Shown piece by piece: positions 56,635-64,000 of a stretch of 64,000 nt of DNA. The stretch is taken from the NCBI GenBank assembly GCA_020852705.1, contig JADZAP010000012.1:38022-102021 (forward strand), read 5' to 3'. The DNA is from Ignavibacteria bacterium (GTDB taxonomy: Bacteria; Bacteroidota; Ignavibacteria; Tepidaquicellales; OLB5). Numbering within the stretch: position 1 is the first letter of the stretch; each line of letters opens with the position of its first letter. The notes below the pieces were generated by a model. It worked only from the letters and a program-made list of their open reading frames with translations. It was not told the DNA's origin and made no database searches. Position numbers and translations under genes: made by a program.

Positions 56635-56946
56635 ATGGAAAATATAGATAAAAATTCACAATTATTTATTTATTTAATCGGATCATTTGAAATGTCAGCA
56701 ATGATGGCAATGGGCAAAATAAAAAATCCAATGACCGATAAGGCTGAAAAAGATATGACTCAGGCAAAATTTTCAATTGATATTCTTGATATGCTAAAAG
56801 TTAAGACAGAAGGTAAACTTGATGAAGATGAATCAAAATATCTCGAAAATACTCTTGGGCAATTAAAGTTAAATTTTATTGATGAATCCGGAAAAAAAGA
56901 CATACAGAATATTCCTGATGAAAAAACAAATGAACAGAAAAAGTAA
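56635..56946 (+). CDS. DUF1844 family protein
   Basis: 103 residues. The helix pattern FIYLIGSFEMSAMMAMGKI, then AEKDMTQAKFSIDILDMLKVKTEGKLDEDESKYLENTLGQLKLNFID is the DUF1844 signature. The Lys-rich tail is extra. Cytoplasmic protein with no known function. It sits 17 bases after the second GT2 gene and 24 before nadK. Confidence 0.9.
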   Translation: MENIDKNSQLFIYLIGSFEMSAMMAMGKIKNPMTDKAEKDMTQAKFSIDILDMLKVKTEGKLDEDESKYLENTLGQLKLNFIDESGKKDIQNIPDEKTNEQKK

Positions 56947-56970
56947 GAAAAAACAAAAAGCTAAAGTAAA

Positions 56971-57864
56971 ATGACATTCGGAATTCGAGGAAATATCAAT
57001 AAAACAGAAATTGCACCAATTGTTTACAGATTAGCTAAAGGAATGCAAAGTGCTGGAATTCAATTTATTGTTGAAAAAACTATATCAACAAAGATTGGAA
57101 AAGAATTTAAATACAGACTTCCATATAAATACACTGCTGAAGATAAAGAATTGCCTAAATTATCGGATTTCATTATATCAATTGGAGGCGATGGAACATT
57201 TTTGGCTACTGCAAAGCTTGTGGGAAACAGGAACATACCAATAATAGGTGTGAATCTTGGAAAACTTGGTTTCCTAGCAGAAAACTCCACCCGCGATATT
57301 TTAGGTTTCATTAAAAATGTAATTAAAGGCAGATATTTTATAGATGAAAGAATTATATTGGAAACTAATGCAGTTTCTCCATCTAAAATGAAGAAAACAT
57401 TGCATGCTATAAATGAAATTGTTGTAAATCAGAACGAAATTGTTAAAACGATTGAAATAAGTGTTTATTTCAATAATCAATTAGTTAACAGTTATCATGC
57501 TGATGGGATAATAATTTCCACACCAACAGGTTCTACCGGGTATTCACTTTCTGCCGGTGGTCCAATTGTTTTTCCAAAAACAGATGTTTTTATCCTTTCC
57601 CCTCTTTCACCTCATACACTTACTGCAAGGCCGGTAATTTTACCTGATAACGGTGTATTTAAAGTTAAAATTAAATCACGTGTTCCTATAAATGTGGTAA
57701 GTGATGGGAATGATATATTAAAACTAAAAGCACCTGCTATAATAGAAGTTAAAAAAGCATCTTATTCTGTTAAAATTGCAAAAAGTTTAGAAAGTAATTA
57801 CTTTAAAGTTTTAACCAGCAAACTTCTTTGGGGTGAAGATAAAAGAAAGAAACGCAGATTTTGA
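56971..57864 (+). CDS. nadK: NAD kinase
   Basis: 297 residues. It makes NADP from NAD. The GGDGT motif is at 72-76, followed by GRNIPIIGVNLGKLGFLAE-type sequence. NEIVVNQNE and STPTGSTGYSLSAGGPIV (about 181-198) are the second and third conserved blocks. The C-terminal basic tail is short. The length is normal. It is located between DUF1844 and an MFS gene on the plus strand. Confidence 0.95.
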   Translation: MTFGIRGNINKTEIAPIVYRLAKGMQSAGIQFIVEKTISTKIGKEFKYRLPYKYTAEDKELPKLSDFIISIGGDGTFLATAKLVGNRNIPIIGVNLGKLGFLAENSTRDILGFIKNVIKGRYFIDERIILETNAVSPSKMKKTLHAINEIVVNQNEIVKTIEISVYFNNQLVNSYHADGIIISTPTGSTGYSLSAGGPIVFPKTDVFILSPLSPHTLTARPVILPDNGVFKVKIKSRVPINVVSDGNDILKLKAPAIIEVKKASYSVKIAKSLESNYFKVLTSKLLWGEDKRKKRRF

Positions 57865-57960
57865 TTAAACTTCCTGCATTTCCCTGATCAAATTAATGTA
57901 ATTTAATTTTTCTAATGATTGATATATTAAATATAACACCCATGAAAGGATTTATATTTT

Positions 57961-59199
57961 TTGGATAGACGTATTTGGGTAATTTTTTTAACAGTATTTA
58001 TTGATTTGCTTGGATTTGGAATATTGATTCCAATACTCCCAACTTTTGCTCAAAATGAACTCTTTATGAATGAAACTCTAATTGGTTTGAATATTGGAAT
58101 ATTTTCATTGATGCAGTTTATATTCAATCCTCTATGGGGCAGGTTATCAGATATATACGGAAGAAAACCAATATTGATTTTTGGGCTTTCGGGGAATGTA
58201 ATTTCATATATTATTACTGGTTTTGTCCTCTCTGGTTTTATGAAATCAATTACACTTTTATTTATTTCTCGAGGGCTAGCAGGATTTTTTTCAGCGAACA
58301 TTGGTGCAGCAATGGCATATATAAGCGATGTTACTCCACCAAAAGATAGATCTAAAGGAATGGGTATAATTGGTGCAGCATTTGGTTTAGGTTTTGTTTT
58401 CGGTCCGTTTATTGGCGGTGTACTAGCTAAACAGCTTGGATTTGGTTTCCCGACTTTTTTATCATCAGGTTTATCTTTTATTGCTTTAATGCTTACTCTG
58501 CTTTTTGTAAATGAATCATTGCCAAAAGAACTTCGCAGAAAAAAGAGTGACGGCGGATTTAATCTTAAAAATAACTGGAACAGAATTAGCTCTGCAATAA
58601 AACATCCGTATGTTGGATTTTTAATAATTCTATATTTTATAATTGTATTTTCTATTTCTAACATTTTTTCAACCTTCCAGCTTTATGCAGAAAGCAGCAA
58701 CGGATTCAGATTTGATATAGAACAGGTAAGCTACCTGTTTGCTTTCAGCGGACTTATTGGTGCAACAACCCAAGGTGTACTTATCAGACCTATACTGAAA
58801 ATATTTGATGAACGTAAAATATTTATTGCGGGCTGTATAATTATGGGAATTGGATTAGGTACTATACCCTTTTCAAATCATATATTAGCATTACTGTTAT
58901 GCAGTATTTTATTTATGAGCTTTGGAAACGGTTTACTGCTTTCTATTGGTCTTGGGTTAATTTCAAAATTCAGCAGCCGTAAAGAACAGGGCGGAATACT
59001 TGGTTTAACCCAATCATTAGCATCTCTAGCAAGGTTCATTGGACCAAGCTGGGGCGGATTGGTATATCATTACATAAACTTTACTGCACCATTTTTAACT
59101 GGCGGAATTGTAATGATTGGTGCAACAGTTATGAGTTTGAAACTGCTGAATGATAAATATAAGCATAGCAGCCAAATTGGTGAAGTAATTCCGGAATAA
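57961..59199 (+). CDS. MFS transporter (TetA/DHA1-like)
   Basis: 412 residues, twelve membrane helices. The N-terminus RRIWVIFLTVFIDLLGFGILIPILPTFA and motif A GRLSDIYGRKP (60-70) are typical of the DHA1 drug:proton antiporter group. VTPPKDRSKGMGIIGAAFGLGFVFGP (motif C-like) follows near 130. The start codon is TTG with GGA about ten bases ahead. The ATG slightly upstream is out of frame. Substrate is unknown; a polycyclic drug or siderophore-like compound is common for relatives. Confidence 0.85.
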   Translation: MDRRIWVIFLTVFIDLLGFGILIPILPTFAQNELFMNETLIGLNIGIFSLMQFIFNPLWGRLSDIYGRKPILIFGLSGNVISYIITGFVLSGFMKSITLLFISRGLAGFFSANIGAAMAYISDVTPPKDRSKGMGIIGAAFGLGFVFGPFIGGVLAKQLGFGFPTFLSSGLSFIALMLTLLFVNESLPKELRRKKSDGGFNLKNNWNRISSAIKHPYVGFLIILYFIIVFSISNIFSTFQLYAESSNGFRFDIEQVSYLFAFSGLIGATTQGVLIRPILKIFDERKIFIAGCIIMGIGLGTIPFSNHILALLLCSILFMSFGNGLLLSIGLGLISKFSSRKEQGGILGLTQSLASLARFIGPSWGGLVYHYINFTAPFLTGGIVMIGATVMSLKLLNDKYKHSSQIGEVIPE

Positions 59200-59231
59200 C
59201 GTATATAAATAACAGTTTTTAATTACTTAAA

Positions 59232-60197
59232 ATGCTTCCTGATTTTAAAAATAAAATTGTTTTAGCCCCAATGGAGGATGTTACAGAACCCCCATTTCGC
59301 TTGATTTGCAAGCGACTTGGTGCTGATATTCTTTACACAGAATTCATTAGTTCCGAAGGTCTTATCCGCGATGCACGTAAAGCACGTGAAAAACTGTTAT
59401 TCTTCCCTGAAGAGCGTCCATTGGCTATACAGATCTATGGCGGAAATGAAGAAAGTATGGCTGAGTCAGCTCGTATTTGCGAAAGTGCAGATCCAGATTT
59501 TATTGATATAAACTGCGGATGCTGGGTTAAAGATGTAGCTTTACGGGGAGCCGGTGCAGGATTACTTAAAGATCTGTCTAAAATGCAGCGAATTGCTGAG
59601 GCAGTTATGAGTAACACAAAACTTCCTGTAACCCTTAAAACCCGGCTTGGATGGGATGAAAATTCAATAGTGATAGTTGAAATTGCAAAAATAATGGAGT
59701 CAATTGGAATTAAAGCATTAACTGTTCATTGCAGACTTCGCGGACAGGGTAACAAGGGTGATGCCGATTGGAGCTGGATAAAACGCATTAAAGATTCTGG
59801 TGTTAAGATTCCGATAATTTTGAATGGAAATGTTAAATCTCCCGAGGATGTTAAATTTGCTTTTGATACATATCAAGCTGATGCTGTAATGATAGGTCAA
59901 GGAGCAATTAATAACCAATGGATATTCCGACAATCTAAGGAATATATTTCAACAGGCAAATTTACAGAGCCCGAAATTGATGAAAAGATAGATATCTGCA
60001 TTCAGCATTTAAAACTGAACTGCAGTTCAAAAGGAGAAATCCGCGGGGTAATGGAGTTAAGAAAATTCTACTCCGGTTATCTTAAAGGTCTCCCCAATAT
60101 ATCACGTTTCAGAATGGAACTTATGTCTATAAAAGAAATGGAACCTGTTATTGAAAAGCTAAATGAGATAAGAGAATATTATTCAGAGCAGGTTTAA
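59232..60197 (+). CDS. tRNA-dihydrouridine synthase (DusB-type)
   Basis: 321 residues. It reduces uridines in tRNA with FMN and NADPH. LAPMEDVTEPPFRLICKRLGADILYTEFISSEGL (11-44) is the N-terminal barrel start, and the catalytic cysteine is C97 in DINCGCWVKDVALRGAGAGLL. Most relatives have NxGCP, so W98 replaces P. TLKTRLGW and LTVHCRLRGQGNKGDADW follow, then the VMIGQGAINNQWIF FMN-phosphate loop. DusB is the closest subgroup by pattern. Confidence 0.9.
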   Translation: MLPDFKNKIVLAPMEDVTEPPFRLICKRLGADILYTEFISSEGLIRDARKAREKLLFFPEERPLAIQIYGGNEESMAESARICESADPDFIDINCGCWVKDVALRGAGAGLLKDLSKMQRIAEAVMSNTKLPVTLKTRLGWDENSIVIVEIAKIMESIGIKALTVHCRLRGQGNKGDADWSWIKRIKDSGVKIPIILNGNVKSPEDVKFAFDTYQADAVMIGQGAINNQWIFRQSKEYISTGKFTEPEIDEKIDICIQHLKLNCSSKGEIRGVMELRKFYSGYLKGLPNISRFRMELMSIKEMEPVIEKLNEIREYYSEQV

Positions 60198-60263
60198 ATA
60201 TTTTGTGTTAATTATATTTTTTTATTTAAATACAAGTAATTATTTGTGCTACATTCCACACTT

Positions 60264-61166
60264 TTAATAACTATCTCCATCTTTTATCTGCTTATTTTCA
60301 TCAGCATTGTAAAGTAATACTGATGCCCGAATTGCATCTTCAATTACTCTCCATAACGGTTTAGAGTTCCATGGCACACAATCCTGCCTGTAATACCACC
60401 AGAAATAACCGCCAACAAATTTCGGAGTAGAAACCTTCATTTTGTAATAACGATCAATATATGATTCTTTCTTTCTTTTTATTTTAGTACCGCACTCACC
60501 AATCCCAATTTTAGAGTTTGGGAAAATTACATGCAAACTATCAAACACCTGCTGCCAGTTTGGCTGCAGGTTATTACAATCATCTTCATAATATGAAATC
60601 CATACATAATCCAATCCTGTTTTCATTTCAGCTGAAATATTATTGTTAGCCCAGCGGAACATTTCGTTGTTAGGGTTTTCGTAGCAGTTCTTATTATAAT
60701 ACAAGGTTAAAGCAGTTTTGTAATTCAGTAATTTTGCCTTTTGATATGCGTATTCAATTTTTGCAATAACAGAATCAGTTTGCCCTAACCATTCACCGTT
60801 TACTTCATTTCCAATCTCCCAAATATCAACTTTGTTCCCCAAAGCTGAATAATACTCATCGGTCCGTGCTTTATATTGAGCAATTGAATAATCATTTACA
60901 TAATAACTATCAAGAAGTTCACCCATAATTAAAGTTACGCTATCAAGTTTATTAACAGAAGTAATATATTCGTTTGCAGGTACCCATTCATCAAATACTA
61001 TACGAGTTGTCATTTTGTACCTGTGGTTTTTTAAAGTATTAACAATATTATTAATATTGTTTACACCGTCAATAGTAACACCAAACATTCTGCTATTTTG
61101 ACAAAAAGTTGCCTGAGATTGACTTAAAAGTAAAATTATCGATATTAACAATATTTTTTTTCTCAT
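60264..61166 (-). CDS. exported clan-A-like glycoside hydrolase, family not assigned
   Basis: 300 residues. Signal peptide MRKKILLISIILLLSQSQATFC. The chain looks like a (beta/alpha)8 barrel of GH clan A. IWEIGNEVNGEW (115-126) carries the acid/base Glu121 in the Asn-Glu motif of strand 4. SKIGIGECGTKI (218-229) supplies the second Glu224 at the strand 7 position. An aromatic GYFWWYYRQDCVPW stretch would line the cleft at strand 8. No CAZy family is recognised. It could act on secreted or host polysaccharide, or be inactive. It is alone, convergent with the dus gene. Confidence 0.65.
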   Translation of the reverse strand: MRKKILLISIILLLSQSQATFCQNSRMFGVTIDGVNNINNIVNTLKNHRYKMTTRIVFDEWVPANEYITSVNKLDSVTLIMGELLDSYYVNDYSIAQYKARTDEYYSALGNKVDIWEIGNEVNGEWLGQTDSVIAKIEYAYQKAKLLNYKTALTLYYNKNCYENPNNEMFRWANNNISAEMKTGLDYVWISYYEDDCNNLQPNWQQVFDSLHVIFPNSKIGIGECGTKIKRKKESYIDRYYKMKVSTPKFVGGYFWWYYRQDCVPWNSKPLWRVIEDAIRASVLLYNADENKQIKDGDSY

Positions 61167-61325
61167 AACAAAGAAATATATTATTATAAAAGTATTTATT
61201 GCAACATAACTAATTATTTAAGGAATGTAATCACTTAAATAGCTAAAATTTTAAACGACAAAATATTTTTATATACCGTAGAAATACTATTTATCTTATA
61301 AGTCAATTGTATTAAAGGAATAAAA

Positions 61326-61351
61326 AAAGAGCATCATAAGAGATGCTCTTT
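61326..61351 (-). terminator. terminator after the Omp28-like gene
   Basis: AAAGAGCATC (61326-61335) pairs with GATGCTCTTT (61342-61351) around a six-base loop, followed on the minus strand by T-rich sequence. It lies 25 bases past the stop of the gene at 61376-62161. Confidence 0.85.
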
Positions 61352-61375
61352 AAGAAATTTTTTGATTAATTATTT

Positions 61376-62161
61376 TTATTGTACAATCTTAATTCTTTCA
61401 ACACCAAATACCTGTTTAGTATCAGGATTTTGTATGAACACAATTATATAACACTCCTCAGGAACCCATTTACTGTTAAGAGTGTAATTTTTTGTAATAG
61501 TATTTGTTTGACCAATTGAAATAGCTTCACCATCAGTTCCTGTTATCATATTCCGCATTACATCATCCGGAGATGTAACACCGTTTGGTGCAGTAATATA
61601 TGAAATATTATTTTCAATAATAACAAAGTGAATTACGTTATTTGTTGAAGGCAAAGCATTTACAAGATTTATATTTGCAGTAACTGAACCGCTATCTTGC
61701 CCTGCATTAAAAGAATTATTGAGTGTAATATTCAAATAGTTAGTAGTTTTAAACTCAGCATTTATTTGGGCACTCCATGTTGATGATGAATACAACCCCA
61801 TATTAACGCCATTTAATCTGCCTTGTGGTGTTGTATTAATGCCATAGTAGTCACATCTGCCCTGATTGTTGGGTATATTTGCTCTGTATAATGAATCAAA
61901 AATATAAGGATATTTTGTATGATAGCTAAGAACAATAACACTGGTATCATTTATAGTAACACCTGAATTCAGGTTTATCTGGTCAAGATAACCATGAGCA
62001 GCAATACAAGGATTGCAGCCTGCATTGGTAAAAAACTCAACCAATACCTTTTTGTTTACTGGCTGCGGTATGTAAACTGAATTTGTTGTTGAATCGTTGC
62101 TTTCACAACCGTGAATAAAAACAATCAGAATTACAAGTAATATAATCTTTAAATACTTCAT
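61376..62161 (-). CDS. thioredoxin-fold lipoprotein, Omp28-like
   Basis: 261 residues. A lipobox with FIHGC makes Cys19 the lipidated residue. A thioredoxin-like half follows: VLVEFFTNAGCNPCIAAHGYLDQIN has the redox pair C49/C52 (CNPC) at the strand-1/helix-1 junction. It ends with an immunoglobulin-like region with many Asn and Thr residues. This is the Omp28-related plan of Bacteroidota. It precedes the DUF6029 protein gene and likely pairs with it in an envelope redox or secretion process; their relation is by location only. Confidence 0.75.
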   Translation of the reverse strand: MKYLKIILLVILIVFIHGCESNDSTTNSVYIPQPVNKKVLVEFFTNAGCNPCIAAHGYLDQINLNSGVTINDTSVIVLSYHTKYPYIFDSLYRANIPNNQGRCDYYGINTTPQGRLNGVNMGLYSSSTWSAQINAEFKTTNYLNITLNNSFNAGQDSGSVTANINLVNALPSTNNVIHFVIIENNISYITAPNGVTSPDDVMRNMITGTDGEAISIGQTNTITKNYTLNSKWVPEECYIIVFIQNPDTKQVFGVERIKIVQ

Positions 62162-62167
62162 ATAATT

Positions 62168-63829
62168 TTAATTAAAATTATTTAATAATGATAACCTGAA
62201 ACCATTAAACGGATTTACATAACGGCAAATACCGCTTGAACACTGAAGTCCGCCTCGTTCACTTCCATAAGATAACAAAATTGTATTTGAAGAGGTGAAT
62301 TTGTATGCAAGTTCACCTTTTATCCAGTATTTTTTACCTGAAGGATCTTCCTCATCATTTGTAAACTCGGCTGTGCCTGAAACTATAATATTAGGTGAGC
62401 GAGAAACACTCAATGTTGTAAGCTGGCTCCAAAAATGTTCATCTCCGGCACGTAAACTGTTGTAAGCACGCTGAAATTCTGCATTTAACTTTAAACCGTA
62501 AATTTTGGCAAATGTGTATTGAACTTCTACAGGAATGGTAAAAGTTCTGATAATATCACTTGAACTTGGATCAATATTGCTATAGAGTATATTTGACTTT
62601 CTGGAAACGCCAAGTTTTGTTTTCAGGTTTTTGTTTACGTAATATTCCGCTTCAAAAAACAGCTCCCAATACGGAGAAAACTGTTTTTCAAATGAAGGTA
62701 AAAATGCGCTTCGGTCTATTCTTTCATACCTTGTTAATGAAGTGGTATCAGCATCAAAATAATCATAATGCCTGCTTGTTAAAGATGCATTTGCGTTCAG
62801 AGTAAGTTTTGGAGTTGGTGAGTAGAATATATCAACCTGAAATCCAACCTCATCATTAAAATCAACATTATGCGGAAATCTGGAGAGCAGTGTTGAAGAA
62901 TAAACCTTAATGCATGATGGTGCATTTTGGAACGGTAAAGATTTAAATGGATCTGATGCACTGCGCTGATCTGGAGTAGTTACATTAAATCTGTAATTTT
63001 TATAATCAACAGCTACGCCAAAACCTTCGGTTGTATATGAAATTGAACCATAAGCACCATCACCTCTAGGTGCTTTTGACTGTGTAAAAATTGAATTTGG
63101 TTTAGAAATAGTTACTTTATTAGCATAAGAAAAAAGCAGATTAAATCCTTTATAATTCAAACCAACATTACCTTCAAAAATTTCAGCACTAATTTCAGTA
63201 TTTAAGTTACCTGTTGGAATTTTACCATCTGTATATAAATAAGAACCGCCAATATTAAAATATTTTATTGGTGATACGTTAAAATTTCCTGCCCTTATGC
63301 TGTAGGTTTCAGTTCTTGCTGTATCATTAATATCGTTATAGTCAAGTCCGCCTGCAACAAGCGTACCGTTAAACTTTATGCTGCCTTTTTTTCCCCATGA
63401 TTTTTTATAATTTATTTTAGCACCATCAAATTCTGTATTCCAGCCAATCGGACGGCTTTCAAACGAATTAAGTGTTAAACCGCTAGAAAACAATTCATAG
63501 AAATTACCGGCTCTGGCAGTAAATTCATCTTTTTTAAATTCTATAAATCTTCTAGTTATACCTTTTCGGCTTTTTCCAAACTCTATCGGGTCATCATACT
63601 CAAACCTAACTCCGGCAAGAAAATCATTTACAAACAATCTTACATCGCCAAGTTCTTCAAAATATTTTTTGGTTACATCTCCTGTAACACTATTTTCATA
63701 TCCCGTGCCAAATCGTAAATAATTTGATGCTGATACCTTTACATTAAGTTTTGGCTGTGAATATAGCGAAATTGTAAAAAGGAACATAAAAAATGTCCCT
63801 TTAACTATTACCCCCGTAAAATTTTTCAT
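62168..63829 (-). CDS. outer-membrane protein, DUF6029 family
   Basis: 553 residues. A signal peptide (about 1-25) is followed by a long series of amphipathic strands with aromatic positions, e.g. KLNVKVSASNYLRFGTGYENS, ARAGNFYELFSSGLTLNSFESRPIGWNTEFDGAKINY. The C-terminus RLSLLNNFN is hydrophobic but lacks a final Phe. The strand-rich body and the ARAGNFYE..G.GL..R.. motif correspond to DUF6029 beta-barrels found with Omp28-like lipoproteins. Role not known. It is six bases upstream of the Omp28-like gene. Confidence 0.75.
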   Translation of the reverse strand: MKNFTGVIVKGTFFMFLFTISLYSQPKLNVKVSASNYLRFGTGYENSVTGDVTKKYFEELGDVRLFVNDFLAGVRFEYDDPIEFGKSRKGITRRFIEFKKDEFTARAGNFYELFSSGLTLNSFESRPIGWNTEFDGAKINYKKSWGKKGSIKFNGTLVAGGLDYNDINDTARTETYSIRAGNFNVSPIKYFNIGGSYLYTDGKIPTGNLNTEISAEIFEGNVGLNYKGFNLLFSYANKVTISKPNSIFTQSKAPRGDGAYGSISYTTEGFGVAVDYKNYRFNVTTPDQRSASDPFKSLPFQNAPSCIKVYSSTLLSRFPHNVDFNDEVGFQVDIFYSPTPKLTLNANASLTSRHYDYFDADTTSLTRYERIDRSAFLPSFEKQFSPYWELFFEAEYYVNKNLKTKLGVSRKSNILYSNIDPSSSDIIRTFTIPVEVQYTFAKIYGLKLNAEFQRAYNSLRAGDEHFWSQLTTLSVSRSPNIIVSGTAEFTNDEEDPSGKKYWIKGELAYKFTSSNTILLSYGSERGGLQCSSGICRYVNPFNGFRLSLLNNFN

Positions 63830-63874
63830 TATTAATCTTCCCTGTAATTTCCTTTTTATAACCGTTATTTGGGA

Positions 63875-64000
63875 TTAGTTCTTTTTGATCATTAATGCAT
63901 CTTTAATATCATTTTCTAACTTTGAATCATCTCCCTGTATATAACCGGAATATGTTTTGAATATATTACCGTTCCTATCAAGAAAAACGGAAAATGGAGG
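63875..64000 (-). CDS. C-terminal end of a thioredoxin-like (TlpA-type) protein (partial)
   Basis: Open at the right edge, only 41 residues visible, ending at TAA 63875-63877. It reads PPFSVFLDRNGNIFKTYSGY followed by a charged helix, the strand-and-helix end of thioredoxin folds (FLDRNGNI.. is typical of TlpA/ResA ends). With the Omp28-like and DUF6029 genes downstream it makes a redox-flavoured envelope run on the minus strand. Confidence 0.55.
   Translation of the reverse strand, partial: PPFSVFLDRNGNIFKTYSGYIQGDDSKLENDIKDALMIKKN

Overview
The window is a low-GC (roughly one third G+C), tightly packed bacterial chromosome segment. It encodes lipopolysaccharide functions (waaA, gmhA, an MsbA-type exporter, an O-antigen-ligase-like protein), outer-membrane beta-barrels and many lipoproteins, so the cell is Gram-negative. 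The style of RpoZ, DnaB, Lgt, DUF6029 and Omp28-like proteins and the gene orders fit the Bacteroidota/Chlorobiota/Ignavibacteriota group. An Ignavibacteria-like organism is my best inference, but no 16S rRNA is present to prove it. The radical acyl-CoA dehydratase activase system, EtfAB and 3-hydroxyacyl-CoA dehydrogenase suggest anaerobic or facultative acyl-CoA metabolism.

Layout. 1-4082 (+): the end of an acyl-CoA dehydratase-type protein and a 1222-residue double-ASKHA activase. 4120-12168 (-): GT39-like glycosyltransferase, YjbQ, CoaX, bifunctional nuclease, EtfA/EtfB, a lipoprotein, and the queuosine-precursor genes queD-queE-queC. 12399-12764 (+): tmRNA. 12869-19455 (-): yidC, yidD, rnpA, rpmH, a CapA-like protein, lgt, an unknown gene and hisS. 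rnpA is split by a one-base frameshift at an A10 run. 19638-20680 (+): HAD phosphatase and acpS. 20682-28869 (-): DUF1460, dnaB, type-4 uracil-DNA glycosylase, coaBC, rpoZ, gmk, yicC, LOG-family protein, SDR, then tRNA-Arg(CCU). 29339-35116 (-): membrane proteins, 3-hydroxyacyl-CoA dehydrogenase, Gfo/Idh/MocA oxidoreductase, SRP RNA, an LptF/G permease and kbl. 35287-41199: START-like protein (+), bactofilin, M23 peptidase, isoprenylcysteine-methyltransferase-like protein and polA (-), and a small secreted protein (+). 41259-47498 (-): a translation and envelope operon rplM-rpsI-rpsB-tsf-pyrH-frr-waaA-gmhA.

47596-50324 is the only clearly accessory part. It holds a decayed gene resembling phage/ICE large polyvalent proteins, a perfect 64-nt palindrome made mostly of (TA)26, a tiny lipoprotein, a truncated TrmO-like fragment and a glycine-rich membrane protein. 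50677-51894 (-) is an unusual one-haem cytochrome/beta-barrel fusion. 52061-60197 (+) is an LPS export/assembly and housekeeping run (msbA, two GT2 genes around an O-antigen-ligase-like gene, DUF1844, nadK, MFS, dus). 60264-64000 (-) holds a clan-A-like secreted glycosidase, an Omp28-like lipoprotein, a DUF6029 outer-membrane protein and the end of a thioredoxin-like protein.

Most of the window is ordinary core genome. I did not find a convincing new multi-gene system. The best candidates for a second look are the rnpA frameshift, the remnant island with its (TA)26 palindrome, and the haem-barrel fusion.
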